Origin: Loripinus fragilis
Taxonomy: Eukaryota > Mollusca > Bivalvia > Lucinida > Lucinidae
Reading direction: 5' to 3'
NCBI GenBank assembly: GCA_964019695.1
Contig: OZ026520.1
Span: 33,894,620-33,958,619, forward strand
Length of the DNA: 64,000 bases
Below the pieces are notes generated by a model that did not search any database, was not told the DNA's origin, and worked only from the letters and a program-made list of their open reading frames with translations. Position 1 is the stretch's first letter. Each line of letters starts with the position of its first letter. Of the stretch, positions 34,599 to 46,440 are shown piece after piece. Both the position numbers and the translations under genes were made by a program.

Positions 34599-34885
34599 CC
34601 CACGAGTTTAAAGCCCGTTCCTTTGTGGCCGTTAGGTACCAATTTGTTAATCATATAATGGGCATACGTTTTACATTTTTGCCATCATAATAGACTAAAA
34701 CATAATACAAGGGTAATGACCTCATTAATATTCTAATGGACATTACGCCCATGAGTTTTATGTTATATGCGATGTAACCATTAGTTGCCATTTTGTTCAG
34801 CATATAATGGGCATTACTTACACATTTTTGATTGTTAATATGGCCATGGAAATAATATAAAACAAGGATGGCCCCACTAATTTTC
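34599..34885. repeat. Degenerate tandem pair, about 143 bp
   Basis: Two units share CC.A.GAGTTT, CC.TTAG.T.CCA.TTTGTT, CATATAATGGGCAT and ACATTTTTG. The overlapping 78-residue minus ORF spans both units and is a repeat translation. Confidence 0.55.
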
Positions 34886-35333
34886 AATTATGACATACTT
34901 TAGAATTAAGGGCCACTTTTTGTCTTTTAATTGGAAGATTTTCAGTTAATGGTCGTGTGTGTGAGTTTTAATTGGTTATAACTGGGTTCAAATACTTACC
35001 ATTATTATTTTAAACCAAAATATTGCCTTTATCTAATGGTTTCAAGAGAAACAATGGTAATTGTAGGGTACTTTAATGGGATTTTGATGGTTATGTTCTG
35101 CAGTAGTGGTATGATTTTGAATGAGTAGGTGAAATACCGCATCGAGAAGCTTCAGAATGGTATAAATAATCTTTTATTTTATATGTTATAAAGCAAATCA
35201 TGAGCACTAGAATAAAATTAGGCTGAAGTCGATCAAAATAAAATATGCTTGTAAATGTGCGTGGGTACACGCGTTCTGAACAGGCAGTGCTCATAAATAA
35301 ACTTGTATCCGCAAAAAATATTCTGCATGAGAT
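34886..35333. other. Unassigned stretch
   Basis: Nothing recognised. Confidence 0.35.
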
Positions 35334-35572
35334 GAGCCGCGTCATACGATGTCCACAAATGTGGTATGTGCGACCTGCTAAGCCTCAGATCAGCCTGCGC
35401 ATTCGCGCAGTCTGATCAGAGCCTTTGCTAGTCACTTGAATATTCTATTACTGTTAAGCTACTGACCAAAAATCATTTGGAGTTTCTAAGCTTAAAAGGA
35501 GGAAACACAGGCTCGTCTGAGTCTACGCTTGTCAAAATACCACATGTTTGATAATCTCATGTCGCGGTTGAG
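35334..35572 (+). repeat. MITE-like repeat A, copy 4
   Basis: Full length. Inner hairpin with TGCGCATTCGCGCA centre; right terminus CTCATGTCGCGGTTGAG. Confidence 0.9.
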
Positions 35573-35689
35573 ATAGTGTTTCATTAAGTCTTATGTTGAT
35601 AATAAGCAATCTCTCCTGAGTAGTTCATGCTGAGCTGATTGTCGTGACTGACAAAGTGTTCTACGGAGCTAAATATTACCGTGCTTCAA

Positions 35690-35950
35690 ACGTAATTAAG
35701 CACCCCCTGCTGCTTAATCAGATCGGTTCAGCTATGGGCCTCAACGCGAGAAATCCTGTCTTCGGGCCTTCCGACCAAGTAACATACAAACCAGTCTTAT
35801 TTGCTTTTGAGATTAGCGAGAGTATTGGTATTTGGCAAGCGGCAAGAAGCTGTTAAATCCTTTGAAAGGAGCCAATAACAAAGGCGCTGATCAAACTGCG
35901 GTGATACACAGGCTGGCCAGCACCTTTGTTATTTGCATGTAACATCTTCA
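35690..35950 (+). repeat. Dispersed repeat H
   Basis: Plus-strand counterpart of 6540-6760. It has CCTGTCTTCGGGCCTTCCGA, CCAAGT, then the hairpin AATAACAAAGGCGCTGATCA ... CAGCACCTTTGTTATT and CATGTAACATC. Confidence 0.6.
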
Positions 35951-36419
35951 GATTTTCTCGAAACGACACCCATATAGTGTTGCTTATGACGCATACAATG
36001 TATAACCTGCGTTTGGAAAACGTGCATCTCAACCAGAAAGCGAAAATAACTTTCTCATCTTCATTTTATTATGGTTAAGTTATTCGTATTTATATTGCGA
36101 TTTAATTTTGGTTTCTCGATTTGTTTGTTAATTGATTAAAGAATCATTGCAAGAGTTTGTGTGTTGAAGCAGCTGTCCTGCATTTTGTCATGAAGTTGTG
36201 TCGTCAATACGTTTCGTCCGTGTCTTGAAGCTTATCAGCGACCTACACTATCTAAATTAACAAGAGAGTGTTTGAACCTTCACAATAATTTTCACGTTGC
36301 AGAACAACAGGTGCGTGATATGACATGTTGTATCCAAGCAACTACGTGATTCATGGGACACATAAACTTAAAACATGGGGATAATAGTGATCGCATTATA
36401 GTATAACTGTAAATAATCT
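35951..36419. other. Unassigned stretch
   Basis: Nothing recognised. Confidence 0.35.
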
Positions 36420-36690
36420 GGAAAAACGGATCATTCACCTACAATATAAGAAAACAGCCGACTCGGTTTAATCGAGTCTATTCATGAGAACTAATGGAAA
36501 ATGCAATAATTCTCACGTCCCCTAGCGGCTTAAGGGGGATTCTGCTTTCTACCAGAGACCAATATTCCAGAATACGCAAAATATCAACACTATATCGATA
36601 TACGGGGATAAGTTTTATCAGTTCCACACAAAAACAGCAACATCTGTTGCGACCTCTAAATAATTTGGGAATGCACGAATCCTGATAAAT
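36420..36690 (-). repeat. Dispersed repeat G
   Basis: Minus-strand copy. On the plus strand it reads ACCTACAATATAAGAAAACA, TTCATGAGAACTAATGGAAA, AATATCAACACTATATCGAT and GTTGCGACCTCTAAATAATT, the reverse of the copy at 3.5 kb. The two ORFs here, on opposite strands, are both repeat shadows. Confidence 0.75.
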
Positions 36691-36860
36691 TGAAGTATTT
36701 GTATACAACAGGCACAGTTGACTTTTGCTAAGCATTAAAGCATTAGTTATTAATTTGTTCTATACGATGAAAAGAAAATGTTTACAAAATATGCATTTTG
36801 TTTGCTGCAGATTATACATGAAATCATTTGAGACAGCGTAAGTCGCAAAATGATAATTAA

Positions 36861-36948
36861 TTAAAGTAAACATATTTACTAGTAAAAACATGTACTTGAT
36901 TAGAGATTTTCAGTAATCTGCAACCAAGTGAATATGTTTACTTTAATA
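36861..36948. repeat. Short inverted repeat
   Basis: Arms ATTAAAGTAAACATAT / ATATGTTTACTTTAAT with a partly paired interior (ACTTGATTAG .. CAAGT). Confidence 0.7.
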
Positions 36949-37083
36949 AGAAACGAGTCAAATACTATAATTATGATCGTAAAATGAACCGGTACATGAT
37001 AGTTTGGTACTTATTGCTTCAGCGAGCAGTGAAGGCTCAAACAAACCTGCGTATACCGTACGCTTAGGCTCACCAGAGCATGG

Positions 37084-37449
37084 AAACTTCTTAAACAAGG
37101 CTTTCGGTATCATAAACTTCGCAAAACATTTTCAAAATTTTATAGACAATACTATGATTTGATATCTAAATTCCAAGTTGGACTTAAATCTTTCTTGCGC
37201 CAAGGACTTTCGGAACCTGATTTCTATGGTGAATTTGTGTATTAAGTGAAGAAGATTGTTCGCTATAATAATTGTTCAGCGCAGTTTATAAAAATAATTT
37301 CCCATCATAAAAAGATTGGCTATAACATTAATGTATTGCAACAGACTGCATGCTTAGTAGTCAACCCAATCACGGTTGGCAACTTTGTTTTCCTCTTTAA
37401 TTGCACGCCGGTGGGTCGGACTTCAGACTCTATGGTGGTTCTGACTTAA
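37084..37449 (+). pseudogene. Reverse transcriptase C-terminus (PLE/LINE-like)
   Basis: One frame runs from KLLKQGFRYHKLRKTFSKFY through VGLKSFLRQGLSEPDFYGEF to a TAA at 37,243-37,245. It resumes as KKIVRYNN and ends ACLVVNPITVGNFVFLFNC, then TPVGRTSDSMVVLT and stop at 37,449. I recognise this C-terminus, without assigning a database name, from a reverse-transcriptase family widespread in invertebrates. The upstream RT core is absent here but present, decayed, at 39.7-41.0 kb. One in-frame stop and the lack of any start make it a pseudogene. Confidence 0.75.
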
Positions 37450-37985
37450 AGACTTATCTACTGATGAGATGGTAGGGGCCTGATGCTTTGGCTGTTTGTC
37501 AGGGCCACTGGGGTTTACCTGTTGGGTTTCTTTTGCTCCGGTATTCAGTTTTATTTACTGTTGAGTCCTCATCTTTGCTTTATCTCCTTGTTTTATCTTG
37601 ATTTATATGTTTTAGGAGATGATGCATTGATAAGTTAGGGGTCTTTCATGCAAACCAAATATCTATGAGTCTTGATCCACATCTGAATTAAGGGTGAGGT
37701 TGGCGCCGAAAAACCTGTTTAAGCCCTCCAGTAAAATATTTTACTGACCGTTCCAAGGCGGTACTTCTTTTGTGAATCTTTTATGTTTTTGTTCTGTCTC
37801 GTGTTTGCTATCTCTTTGTGCGCGTCTGTTTATATGTGCTTGGTGGTCACCTGCTGGGAAAGGGCTGACCTCTTGGCTCTCGTTTGTGGTGTCTACTATG
37901 AGTTTGTAACTTTCCCATTGGTATCCTGGGTCAGGTGTGTTACTTGATAGTATCGATTCCTGATCTTTGCACCCTTACTTACTTT
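37084..37985 (+). mobile_element. Family E2 retroelement, C-terminus plus 3' UTR
   Basis: 5'-truncated copy joining the end of the reverse-transcriptase ORF (37,084-37,449) to a 540-bp 3' UTR. This copy shows directly that the dispersed E sequences are the 3' UTR of this retroelement. UTR landmarks: GCCCTCCAGTAAAATATTTT, GTTCCAAGGCGGTACTTCTT, CACCTGCTGGGAAAGGGCTG, GATCTTTGCACCCTTACTTA. Confidence 0.8.
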
Positions 37986-39324
37986 CTCTCATACACAAAG
38001 TATGGACACCATGAGAGTAAATTCAGAATTAATTTTAGACCTGTAGCCCCGTAGGATGCGTCAGCATAAACGTTTAAATGCAGACTGGTTCTCTCTCCAT
38101 ACACTGACTATTGTGGGGACAGGTCATCAATAAATCAAATGGGCAGAAATCTGCCCGTCTCACGGAATGTCAGGGAACTAGCCGACAACTCTGAACCAGT
38201 TTAAAAGTTCCATACATGCTACAGAAAAAAAGCTTATGGGTTTTTCTTTTAAATATCGCTTTATCATTTTCCTTTCTTTGACGTTTATCGAGTTTGTAAC
38301 GCTGCAATCAAAACTTGTCATTGTGTTGGCATGGTTTTCGTGACGTCAACGTCACCGTTAACGTCGTGATATGTTGGCGGAGGCAGTCATGCTTCTGTTG
38401 TGGTCTTGTCAACTTAACGATTTGTAATACAAATTATGATTGGCCGCCCAATCACAGCCCATCTAACATTATACATGACCAGTTGTTAATTTGAACAACT
38501 CGGAACTAGTTTAGTTTAAATGATGCTTTTGCGCATCATGGTATAGGTACTAAACTCTCGACGTATGCTTGGTCAAATACATTAAAAATATGTAACATGT
38601 ACAACATGCTTGCTTCTGTACAGATTGATTTATCTTTACACGGACTTTATTCCACAATAATGTCTTTTTACGATTTATTTGTGAAACTTATAATTCACGA
38701 TTTATGAGGTTTTCTTTTAAGCCTTTGTGAGGAAAATAAAGGCATATGATGACAATGAATACCAAGATCAGCATGTGCATCCACAGGTCTGATCATTATC
38801 AACTATGTCTTGGCAATAAACATATATATGCTAGTACCAATAAGCTTCATTCTAGTACCAATGGTTTTCATTTGAACATGGCTGAGACAAACTTGAAGAA
38901 CATTCGTTGTCTGTCTTCTGAGCAAAATGATAATTAATTTTACACGACTCACTCACAATATCAATGAAATTAGGGTCAGAAGTGATACATGCAAGTGTTA
39001 CAATTACTTGTTTTGCTGGCCTTGAAGAAGGCCCCAGGTGGATAGACTATTTAATTACTCCCTTTCTGAGAATAATATGTTTGCATGACCATGACTTAAG
39101 ATTAATATTTACATAGGGCGATAGCTCCACTTCAGGACCTGTTTGCGACACTAGTACTTACACTGAAAAGGTTCGTGATCAAAGACAGTACAATAATTGT
39201 GAAAGTACTAATGAAAAAGGCAAACGTGTTAACTATGAATTGAAATAGACGTATCCTATGATATAAACTTTTGCCCAGTGATCCTCTCTGAAAAATATGT
39301 CATTTTCGTAGAAACTATTGAGTA
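37986..39324. other. Unassigned stretch
   Basis: Contains short hairpins (for example GGGCAGAAATCTGCCC at about 38,141) but no gene or shared repeat. Confidence 0.35.
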
Positions 39325-39484
39325 AGTATGTGTTTAACGTCTCACCAAACAGCTATGGTAATATGGAGACAGGGTCACGGCTCAGAGTCTCATCCGACCG
39401 ACTGGAGGAGCTGGGAATTGACCTCGGGACCCCTGGGTATAATGCTGTACGTTTATACACTACACCACGGCGGCCCCTATCTGC
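39325..39484 (-). repeat. tRNA-derived SINE, second type
   Basis: On the minus strand the head GGGCCGCCGTGGTGTAGTGT (A box) is followed by GGGGTCCCGAGGTCAATTCC (degenerate B box), then GGATGAGACTC and CCATATTACC. The tail is AGCTGTTTGGTGAGACGTTA followed by AACAC. It matches 59.42-59.58 kb. ORFs over it are artefacts. Confidence 0.8.
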
Positions 39485-39659
39485 TTTTGGTATGCTTATG
39501 TAATGTGCTTTGCTTTCTAAAAAGGTTTAGTATTTGGCTAAACACATCATTGAAAATGCATGATTACACTGTTTGAAGAGGAAGAAAACTCATTATCCTA
39601 TGTGTGAGACCTCCTTCAAATTAACATGGTTAGTATGTGACCAAATTAATTCGCGTTAT

Positions 39660-40985
39660 GACTCGAGAAAGTGTTAATGATGAATTTTTCTGTCAGTCTC
39701 GCTAAGGGAAATAATCGACCAAATTAAAATACAGTACCAAGATTGAATGGTATGTGAGAAAAATAATCAATCATTTGTGTTCAGTGGTAATCTGGGAAAT
39801 CCCTTATCTCAGATCCAACGTTATACTGGCTACCTAAATTACATAAAATAACCTTTAAATTACGTTTTATTGCAAATAGTAGTTCCTGTACTGCTATTGA
39901 GGTGTCTATACATTTGACTTATTGCCTCACTCTGATTTAAACCATGATGTAAATATTGTGAAACAGTTTATAAAAGTAATGGTAAGATTCTATGTTGGTC
40001 TATTAAGACTTAATGAACTAAAATCTAAGTGTGTTCTTGCATCTGTTTAATCTCTCTACTCACTATACTACATTATCTCATAATCGTATCTATGAATAGC
40101 TAACTGAATTATTTGAACAAATTTGTAAAAGAGATGGCTCGCTTTATTTGGCTTGTAATGAGAAATGCACTTTTTACTTCTGAATAACCTGATAGATATT
40201 ATATGAGATCATGTCACAAAGTTTGTGCCGCTCTTCAGTTGCTTTGGAAATATATCTATGAGATTTGGCTCATAAGTGTTTGGATAAATTGTAGGTGGGT
40301 ACTAATTGTGCTACATCTGTTGCAGATTTGTTTTTGCTGAGAGAAACTTGATTTTGTCTTTTTCTGACAATGGTCAACCTTATGATAGAGAACATTTAAA
40401 TCTACCTCAATATATCTTGATGACATGCTTAATATTGATAATCCTTATTTCAAACAAAATGATAAGCCAATTATACTCCACAGAAGTTCAGTTAAAAAAG
40501 GTAAGTTCCTTTAATACTGGAGTCCCCTTTTTGGACTTGGACCTTTTCATAGTTTCATCTAAATTTTATGATGAACAGGATGATTTTAATTTTGGAGTAG
40601 TTAATTTGCCATTTCGTGGTGAAGATGTTCCTCACTGTCTTTCCGGTAGTGTATATATTTTGCACCTTATTCATTTTGTATTAAGAGTATGTCCTAATGT
40701 TAGTGACTTCAACAACAGAAACCAATTTGGACGGCTTAGTTACTAAAACAAGACTATCGACAACATAAACTTCATAAGCATTTTCTAAATTTTACCACAG
40801 ACACTAAGAGTTGATTGTCAAATATTATACTCGTTGAAGTCCTCTTCTGTAACAGCACATATGTCAGAGTCGGTATTTTATGATGATATAGTTTATTTTT
40901 TTAAAAGAATTATTTGTAAGCTTAATTCTAGTGACCAATTCAGAACAATCATTTGACAGCAAGCAAGGCTTTCAGTATACCCCAC
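39660..40985 (+). pseudogene. Reverse transcriptase of family E, decayed core
   Basis: The body of the same RT family, broken by stops and frameshifts. In order: LYWLPKLHKI and RFIANSSSCT (about 39.82-39.89 kb; the LPKLHK word is characteristic of Penelope-like RTs), NKFVKEMAR-like helix, GTNCA and VADLF (about 40.3 kb), the catalytic YLDD retained at 40,413-40,424, FLDLDL (about 40.53 kb), DDFNFGVVNLPFRGEDVP, then DFNNRN. Family C-terminal words continue weakly to about 40.98 kb. The longest frame (40,306-40,746) covers only the second half. No endonuclease domain was visible. The copy lacks its 3' UTR, being cut where a minus-strand E2 end begins. Confidence 0.7.
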
Positions 40986-41020
40986 GCAACATTTGTTTAC
41001 TCCTTATAATTCGTTCAAAG

Positions 41021-41140
41021 TAAGTAAGGGTGCAAAGATCAGAAATCGATACATTCAAGTACCACACCTGACCCAGGATACCAATGGAAAAGTGACAAAC
41101 TTACAGTTACACACCACAAACGAAAGCCGTTACTGACCAA
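41021..41140 (-). mobile_element. Family E2 3' end, short
   Basis: Minus strand. The 3' terminus (plus strand TAAGTAAGGGTGCAAAGATC) is at 41,021, followed by CACACCTGACCCAGGATACC and ACCACAAACGAAAGCC. Truncated to about 120 bp. Confidence 0.7.
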
Positions 41141-41179
41141 AAAAAAGATTATGTGAAGTTAAAATCATCACTGACTAGA

Positions 41180-42110
41180 AACTGTTACAATCAAATCCAT
41201 AGTCGTGCCCTCTAAACTGAAATAGAAATAAATTCAAAAAAGATATGCACTGCAATGATCCATAAATTGGCTAATATCATAGAAATAAATGTGTCAAAAT
41301 TCAGCGCCAAACAGCTTCATACACATCTTCAATATGTCTGCAACATACTGACTAAGTAATGAAATGATACATTTAAAGCTCTAAGAGGAGTTGACCGTAC
41401 AAAGTGTGCACTGTTAACCATCATTTTATATATGGAATGGTTCAAAATGGCTACGTAAAAAGGATGTTAGTTTTTCAAAATTCATGTTTTAAACAATAAT
41501 TTTCTTCGTGCACATCTTCATATAGCATACCTGCAAAGTATATAAAGGATGCAATAAAGGCTCTATGAGGAGTTGGTTTCAAAAAGTATGCACTATTATC
41601 CATTATACAATAGCTGCAGTGGTTGAAATTCGGCTAAGTTAAAACTGCACTAATACATAAAATCTTTATGAGCCGTTGCATGAGATTTCCAACAATTTGG
41701 TATGTGCGACTAGCAAAGGCTCAGACCAGCCTGTGCATACGCGTAATCTGATCAGAGCCTTTGCTAGTCGCTTGAATATTAAATGAGTCTTAAGCTACTG
41801 ACTGAATATCATTTGGAGTTTCTAAGCTTAAAAGGAGGCTGCACAGACTTGTCTGAGTCTACGCTTATCAAAATGCCACATTGTTGGAAACCACGTGTCA
41901 TGGCTCTTATTTATTAAAAGGATAAACTGAAGACTCTAGGAAAAGTTGATTTCACAAAGTATGCTGCAAAAGCCAGACAGTAAGAATTACAAAATGGCAT
42001 GGCTCTTGCAATAAAGATCCATAAGTCCCCGTTTTCCTGCAAAACATGCATTTTCTAATGGTTAGGGTGTCTTGCAAATTACATCCAAAATTAGACAAAA
42101 GCTACATAAG
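41180..42110 (+). repeat. Tandem repeat block, about 180-bp units
   Basis: The phrase AAAG.CTCTA.GAGGAGTTG followed by ACAAAGT.TGCAC recurs at about 41,366 and 41,549, and in degraded form at about 41,932. Repeat A copy 5 is inserted between the second and third units. No coding sequence. Confidence 0.65.
41670..41906 (+). repeat. MITE-like repeat A, copy 5
   Basis: Full length, inserted in the 180-bp tandem block. Termini GAGCCGTTGCATGAGATTTC and GGAAACCACGTGTCATGGCTC-type. Confidence 0.9.
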
Positions 42111-42119
42111 TTATTCAAC

Positions 42120-43970
42120 ACCAGAACAAGAAGTGAGCAAAGCTCACATTACCCCGGCGGTAGCCATCGGAGGTTGTAACACTTTCAGAGAAAAGACAAA
42201 ATTGTTAAAGATTTCATAATTCTTAATCAAGTAGATTCTGAGAAAACTGATGAAAATGTCCCATATGTGTTAAACAGGAGTGACAGAGGGAAAAATTGAA
42301 AATTTGAAAAAAGCAAAATGAGGATTAGCATCTTAATTTTCATTTACAAAATACACGTTGCCTACATGAATGTGTACACAAAATTTCATAATCCTAAATT
42401 AAGTAGTTGCTGAGAAAACTGACGAAAAATGTCCCATATATGTTATAAAGGAGTGATAGAAGGAAAAATTGAAAAATAAGTCAAAATGACTTAAGCATTT
42501 TTATTTTCATTTACACGATACATTTAGCCTACCTAAAGGTGTACACAAAATTTGAAAACACTGGCTCCAATAGGCGCTGAGAAATCTGTAACAGAAATTT
42601 TCATTGGAGAGAAAAAAATGAACAAATAAAGGGACTGATATGCTATATGTAGCTGTTTTTGTTACACAAAACAATTTACCACTATCAAGCTTTGTACCAA
42701 ATTTCAGAATCATAAGTCAAGTAGTTGCTGAGAAATTTTTGACAGAAAAAATGTCCATATTTATTATTAAGAGTGACAGAAGAAAAAATGAAAAATTGAA
42801 AAAATAAGGCAAAATGAGGATTAGCATCTTAATTTTCATTTACACAATACACTTTGCCTACCTGAAGGTGTACACAAATTTTAAAACACTGGCTCCAATA
42901 CGAGCTGAGAAATCTTGGACATAAATTTCCATTGGAGAGAAAGAAAATTGAACAAATCAAGGGTCTGATAAGCAATATGTGGCTGTTTTTGTTACACAAA
43001 ACAACTTACCACTATCAAGCTTTGTACCAAATTTCAGAATCATAAGTCAAGTAGTTGCTGAGAAATCTTTGACAGAAAAAAAATCCATATGTATTATTTA
43101 AGAGCGACAGAGGGAAAAAATGAAAAAATACAAAAAATAAAGCAAAATAAAGATTAGCATCTAGATTTTCATTTGCACAATACACTTTGCCTACCTGAAA
43201 GTGTACACAAAAATTTGAAAACACTGGCTCCAAAAGGAGCTGAGAAATCTTGGACAGAAATTTCCATTGGAGAGAAAGAAAAATGAACAAATAAATTAAA
43301 AGGACTGATAAGCAGTATGTAGTTGTTGTTTTGTTACACAATGCAACTCATCACTATCAAGCCTTGTACCAAATTTCAGAGCATAAGTCAAGTAGTTGCT
43401 GATGAATAAACGCTGGCTCCAATAGGAACTGAGAAATCTGTGACAGAAATTTCCATTGGAGAGAAAGAAAAATGAACAAATAAAGGGACTGATAAACAAT
43501 ATGTGGCTCTTGTTTTGTTACACAATACAACTCATCACTATCAAGCTTTGTACCAAATTGTAGAGCCATAAGTCATGTAGTTGCTGAGGAATAAACGCCA
43601 GCTCAAATAGGAACTGAGAAATCTGTGATTGAAATTTCCATGTGTGAGAAAGAAAAATGAACAAATAAAGGAACTAATAAGCAATGTGTGGCTCTTGTTT
43701 TGTTACACAATACAACTCATCACTATCATGCTTTGTACCAAATTTCAGAGCCCTAAATCAAGTAGTTGCTGAGAAATCTTTGACAGAAAAAAAGTTTACA
43801 GACAGACAGACAAACCAACAAACACACAGACAAACATAATTACAGAAAAGGCAAAAACTATATAACCCCCATATACTCCGTACCGGGGGTATAATAAACC
43901 TCGAAATGTTGACGAAATGACATAACGACGAAAAGATGGAAGGCTGCAAACAGTATAACCCCACCCCTTA
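42120..43970 (+). repeat. Tandem-repeat element, 185- to 335-bp units
   Basis: Starts GTGAGCAAAGCTCACATTAC. The phrase GCTGAGAAATCT.TGACAGAA followed by ATTTCCATTGGAGAGAAAGA recurs at about 42,577, 42,905, 43,240, 43,427 and 43,612. Spacings are about 330 bp, then about 186 bp, so the last units lack an internal segment. It closes with an AC/GACA-rich stretch (43,796-43,835) and ACCCCCATATACTCCGTACC. Several minus-strand ORFs are repeated translations of the unit, not genes. Confidence 0.8.
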
Positions 43971-44029
43971 AACTTCGTTTTGCATGGGATATAAAGACAA
44001 CTAAACGTTATAAGTAGTGGGATATAAAT

Positions 44030-44672
44030 TGGATACAATGCGATAGCCTGCATGCCAGGGTGCAAACCTAATCATGTTTATAGCTATAGTTTTCTCTTTA
44101 AGTATCAGGACGGCGGATCAGGCCTCAGGCTCAATGAAAACCTAGATATAAAGCTTGGTGTCTGATGCCTGTTTTGGCTGGACCCACCAGGGCTCAACGT
44201 AAAGTTGTCTTTAGCTCTGACTACCCGTGAGTCAAGCCCTCATAGTGTCTTAATATTGTTTGTATGTAATGATACATTGCATAAGTTATGAATCCTCTGT
44301 GCGAGATAAACATATTTTGTGTGTTTGGACAACAGCAGAATCTAGGGCGAAGACAATACGGTAGAAAATGCATGTAATCCCCACCCCCGCCCCTCAATCG
44401 CTTCGGATGCTGTCCGTTCTAAGGCGGTTGTTCTGTTGTTGTTGAACCATTCTTATTGTTGCTCCCATTGTATGTGGGCGTTTTGTGTTTTGTCCTTGTT
44501 TTGTTGTGCAGTTTAGTATTCTTTCTAGTTGTGCAATCATACTGTTGAGGAAGGAGAGCATGCTGCTTTACGTTCATTGTCTTGTGACTGTAAGAATTAT
44601 GTAGCTCTTCCGCAAGGTGCCCTGGGTTGGTCTGTAGTGTGTGATTTTGATATTTCCTGGTCATACTTACTA
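44030..44672 (+). mobile_element. Family E copy with C-terminal codons
   Basis: Begins within the RT ORF: VYSYSFLF is readable at about 44,077-44,100 and, after a frameshift, ADQASGSMKT plus stop at about 44,150. The 3' UTR continues to CCTGGTCATACTTACTAACA. A fourth copy linking the UTR family to the RT C-terminus. Confidence 0.8.
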
Positions 44673-45129
44673 ACATTTGGATGTTAAATTCAAAAGTCCT
44701 GTACGTTCAAGTACCATAAGCATACGCTTGCTATGTCTGAATTAGTTATATAAAGTATATTTAACTAATCCAACATATTAACAGGCGACCAGACTAATTA
44801 GCCATTTGCAGGACTTTATTTGCGTTATTTTAAATTTAAATGTTATTGACGAAAGTTTGTGGCGTCATTGTTAGACAATTATATACCTACTTGATGACTT
44901 AACCCAATTAACAAGTTACGTTATATGTGGTTTTAACCACTTTAAACATCTTATCCTTTAAATTGGACAATTGCAAAATGTACAGCTCATGTAATCGCAT
45001 CAGTTCCATGACCCCTTCAGAGTGGTTAATCTCATAGTGCATACATGAATGCAGCTAAATTATCGTTTGCTGCAACCGTCAGCTGCATCAAGTTGCTGTT
45101 ATTACATATGCAATACTGTACAGGCAACA
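44673..45129. other. Unassigned stretch
   Basis: Nothing recognised. Confidence 0.35.
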
Positions 45130-45182
45130 AGTGTCGACCTGATCAGACTGTCCCTATAGGGCAGTCTGATCAGGTCGACACT
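45130..45182. repeat. Perfect palindrome, 21-bp arms
   Basis: Arms 45,130-45,150 and 45,162-45,182 are perfectly complementary (AGTGTCGACCTGATCAGACT + G). The 11-nt loop contains CCCTATAGGG, itself self-complementary, so pairing can continue. It shares the CTGATCAGACT core with repeats A, B and H. Confidence 0.9.
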
Positions 45183-45635
45183 GGTTGATTCAGAGAGCTT
45201 TGAAACAAAATCAGCAGACAATATAGCAGAAGATTATTACGCCATTAGCAATAGAAACATTAAATGCAGTCGACTAACTAATAGATACATACTGTACATA
45301 CAGATATTCTTGCGAGTTTGTTTATTCATAAACCTTCGCGGATGAGAAGTTTCGTGAAAATTTTCTGAAAATAGAACCTTCGGAAAATGGCGAACTCACT
45401 CTGCCATTAACTGATGTAAAGGGTGTTTAGACAGTTCGTTCTGCTGTTCATCATTGAGTTTCTAAACATTGAAAAGGAAATGATGCTGAAAAATATGCAT
45501 TTTCTATGACCCTGTATTTATGTGTGATAATTCATGGCGTCTGGCATCGTGTCTGGCATCGATGATGTCACACATTTTTTAGGTACTGTCTTTTAAACGT
45601 TCTTGAAAAATCTGATCTTTTCAAAATTTGGGACA
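45183..45635. other. Unassigned stretch
   Basis: Nothing recognised apart from a short TCTGGCATCG direct repeat at about 45,540. Confidence 0.35.
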
Positions 45636-45696
45636 TTCATGATTTTGTATGGTTGTTTTCAGCCATACAATTTATGAAAATGTCCCAAAAATTTAT
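45636..45696. repeat. Imperfect hairpin
   Basis: TTTGGGACATTCATGATTTT / AATGTCCCAAA with CATACAATTTATG inside; arms about 28 bp with a few mismatches around GTTTTC. Confidence 0.75.
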
Positions 45697-46059
45697 TTTA
45701 AGATAATACAATCCTTGGAGCATTTCTTGACTAATTATGAAAAATTGTGAAAGATCATTGTAGGACTATTGATGTTTATTGTATTCCCCCATTTTGCTCC
45801 TCGATCCCACAATTTTCAATGGGGTACTGGTTTTCAGTGTCATTATATGTAATTTTACACATTTTAATAAACTAATACAACACAGGGACACAATTTTATT
45901 GTGGCACAAACTGTCTTAACACCCTTTAGGTGGATCAGGTTTCTTTTGACGTCGCAAATATGTCTTTAAATGCTATTTGCTAAATTAAAATTATTGCGCT
46001 TTTTTATAATTTACAGTAACAAACAAAAACATTCCTCTTGCTGAATATTTTTTTTCATA
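45697..46059. other. Unassigned stretch
   Basis: Nothing recognised. Confidence 0.35.
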
Positions 46060-46440
46060 TTCAGGTCCTTCCTGGTGGAAAGCAAAATATCGCTTTAGCT
46101 TGTGCTATGGGGGCGTGAGTATTGTTGCAGTTTTCATTAGTTCTCATGAACAGACTCAATAAAACCGAGACTGCTTTTTCCTAATATTGTAGGTTCTCTC
46201 TATTTCTGAAGGATCCGTTTTTCCAAATTATTTAGAGGTCGCAACCGCTGTCGTTGTTTCTGTGTTGAGTTGGTAAAACTTCACCCCATGCATCGATATA
46301 GTCTTGATATTTTTTTTATATATTCTGGTCGTTTAGGAACATTGGGTTCTATTGAAAATAAAACCGAGTCTGCTGCTTTCTAATATTGTCCTTTTTGCCT
46401 AATGTCTGATTGACCATTTTTTTTTCTAGATTATTTATAA
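46060..46440 (+). repeat. Dispersed repeat G, dimeric
   Basis: Plus-strand copy with CTGAAGGATCCGTTTTTCCA and TTAGAGGTCGCAACCGCTGT. The AATATTGT block appears at about 46,181 and again at about 46,381, so this copy is also dimeric with a shorter period than at 3.5 kb. Confidence 0.75.

Noticed and set aside
35644..35856. 70-residue ORF with a coding-like look
   Set aside because: Its second half matches repeat H at 6540-6760 in reverse orientation, so it is a repeat translation.
42507..43569. Series of similar minus-strand ORFs that resemble a membrane-protein family
   Set aside because: They are successive translations of the tandem unit; the similarity follows the DNA period.
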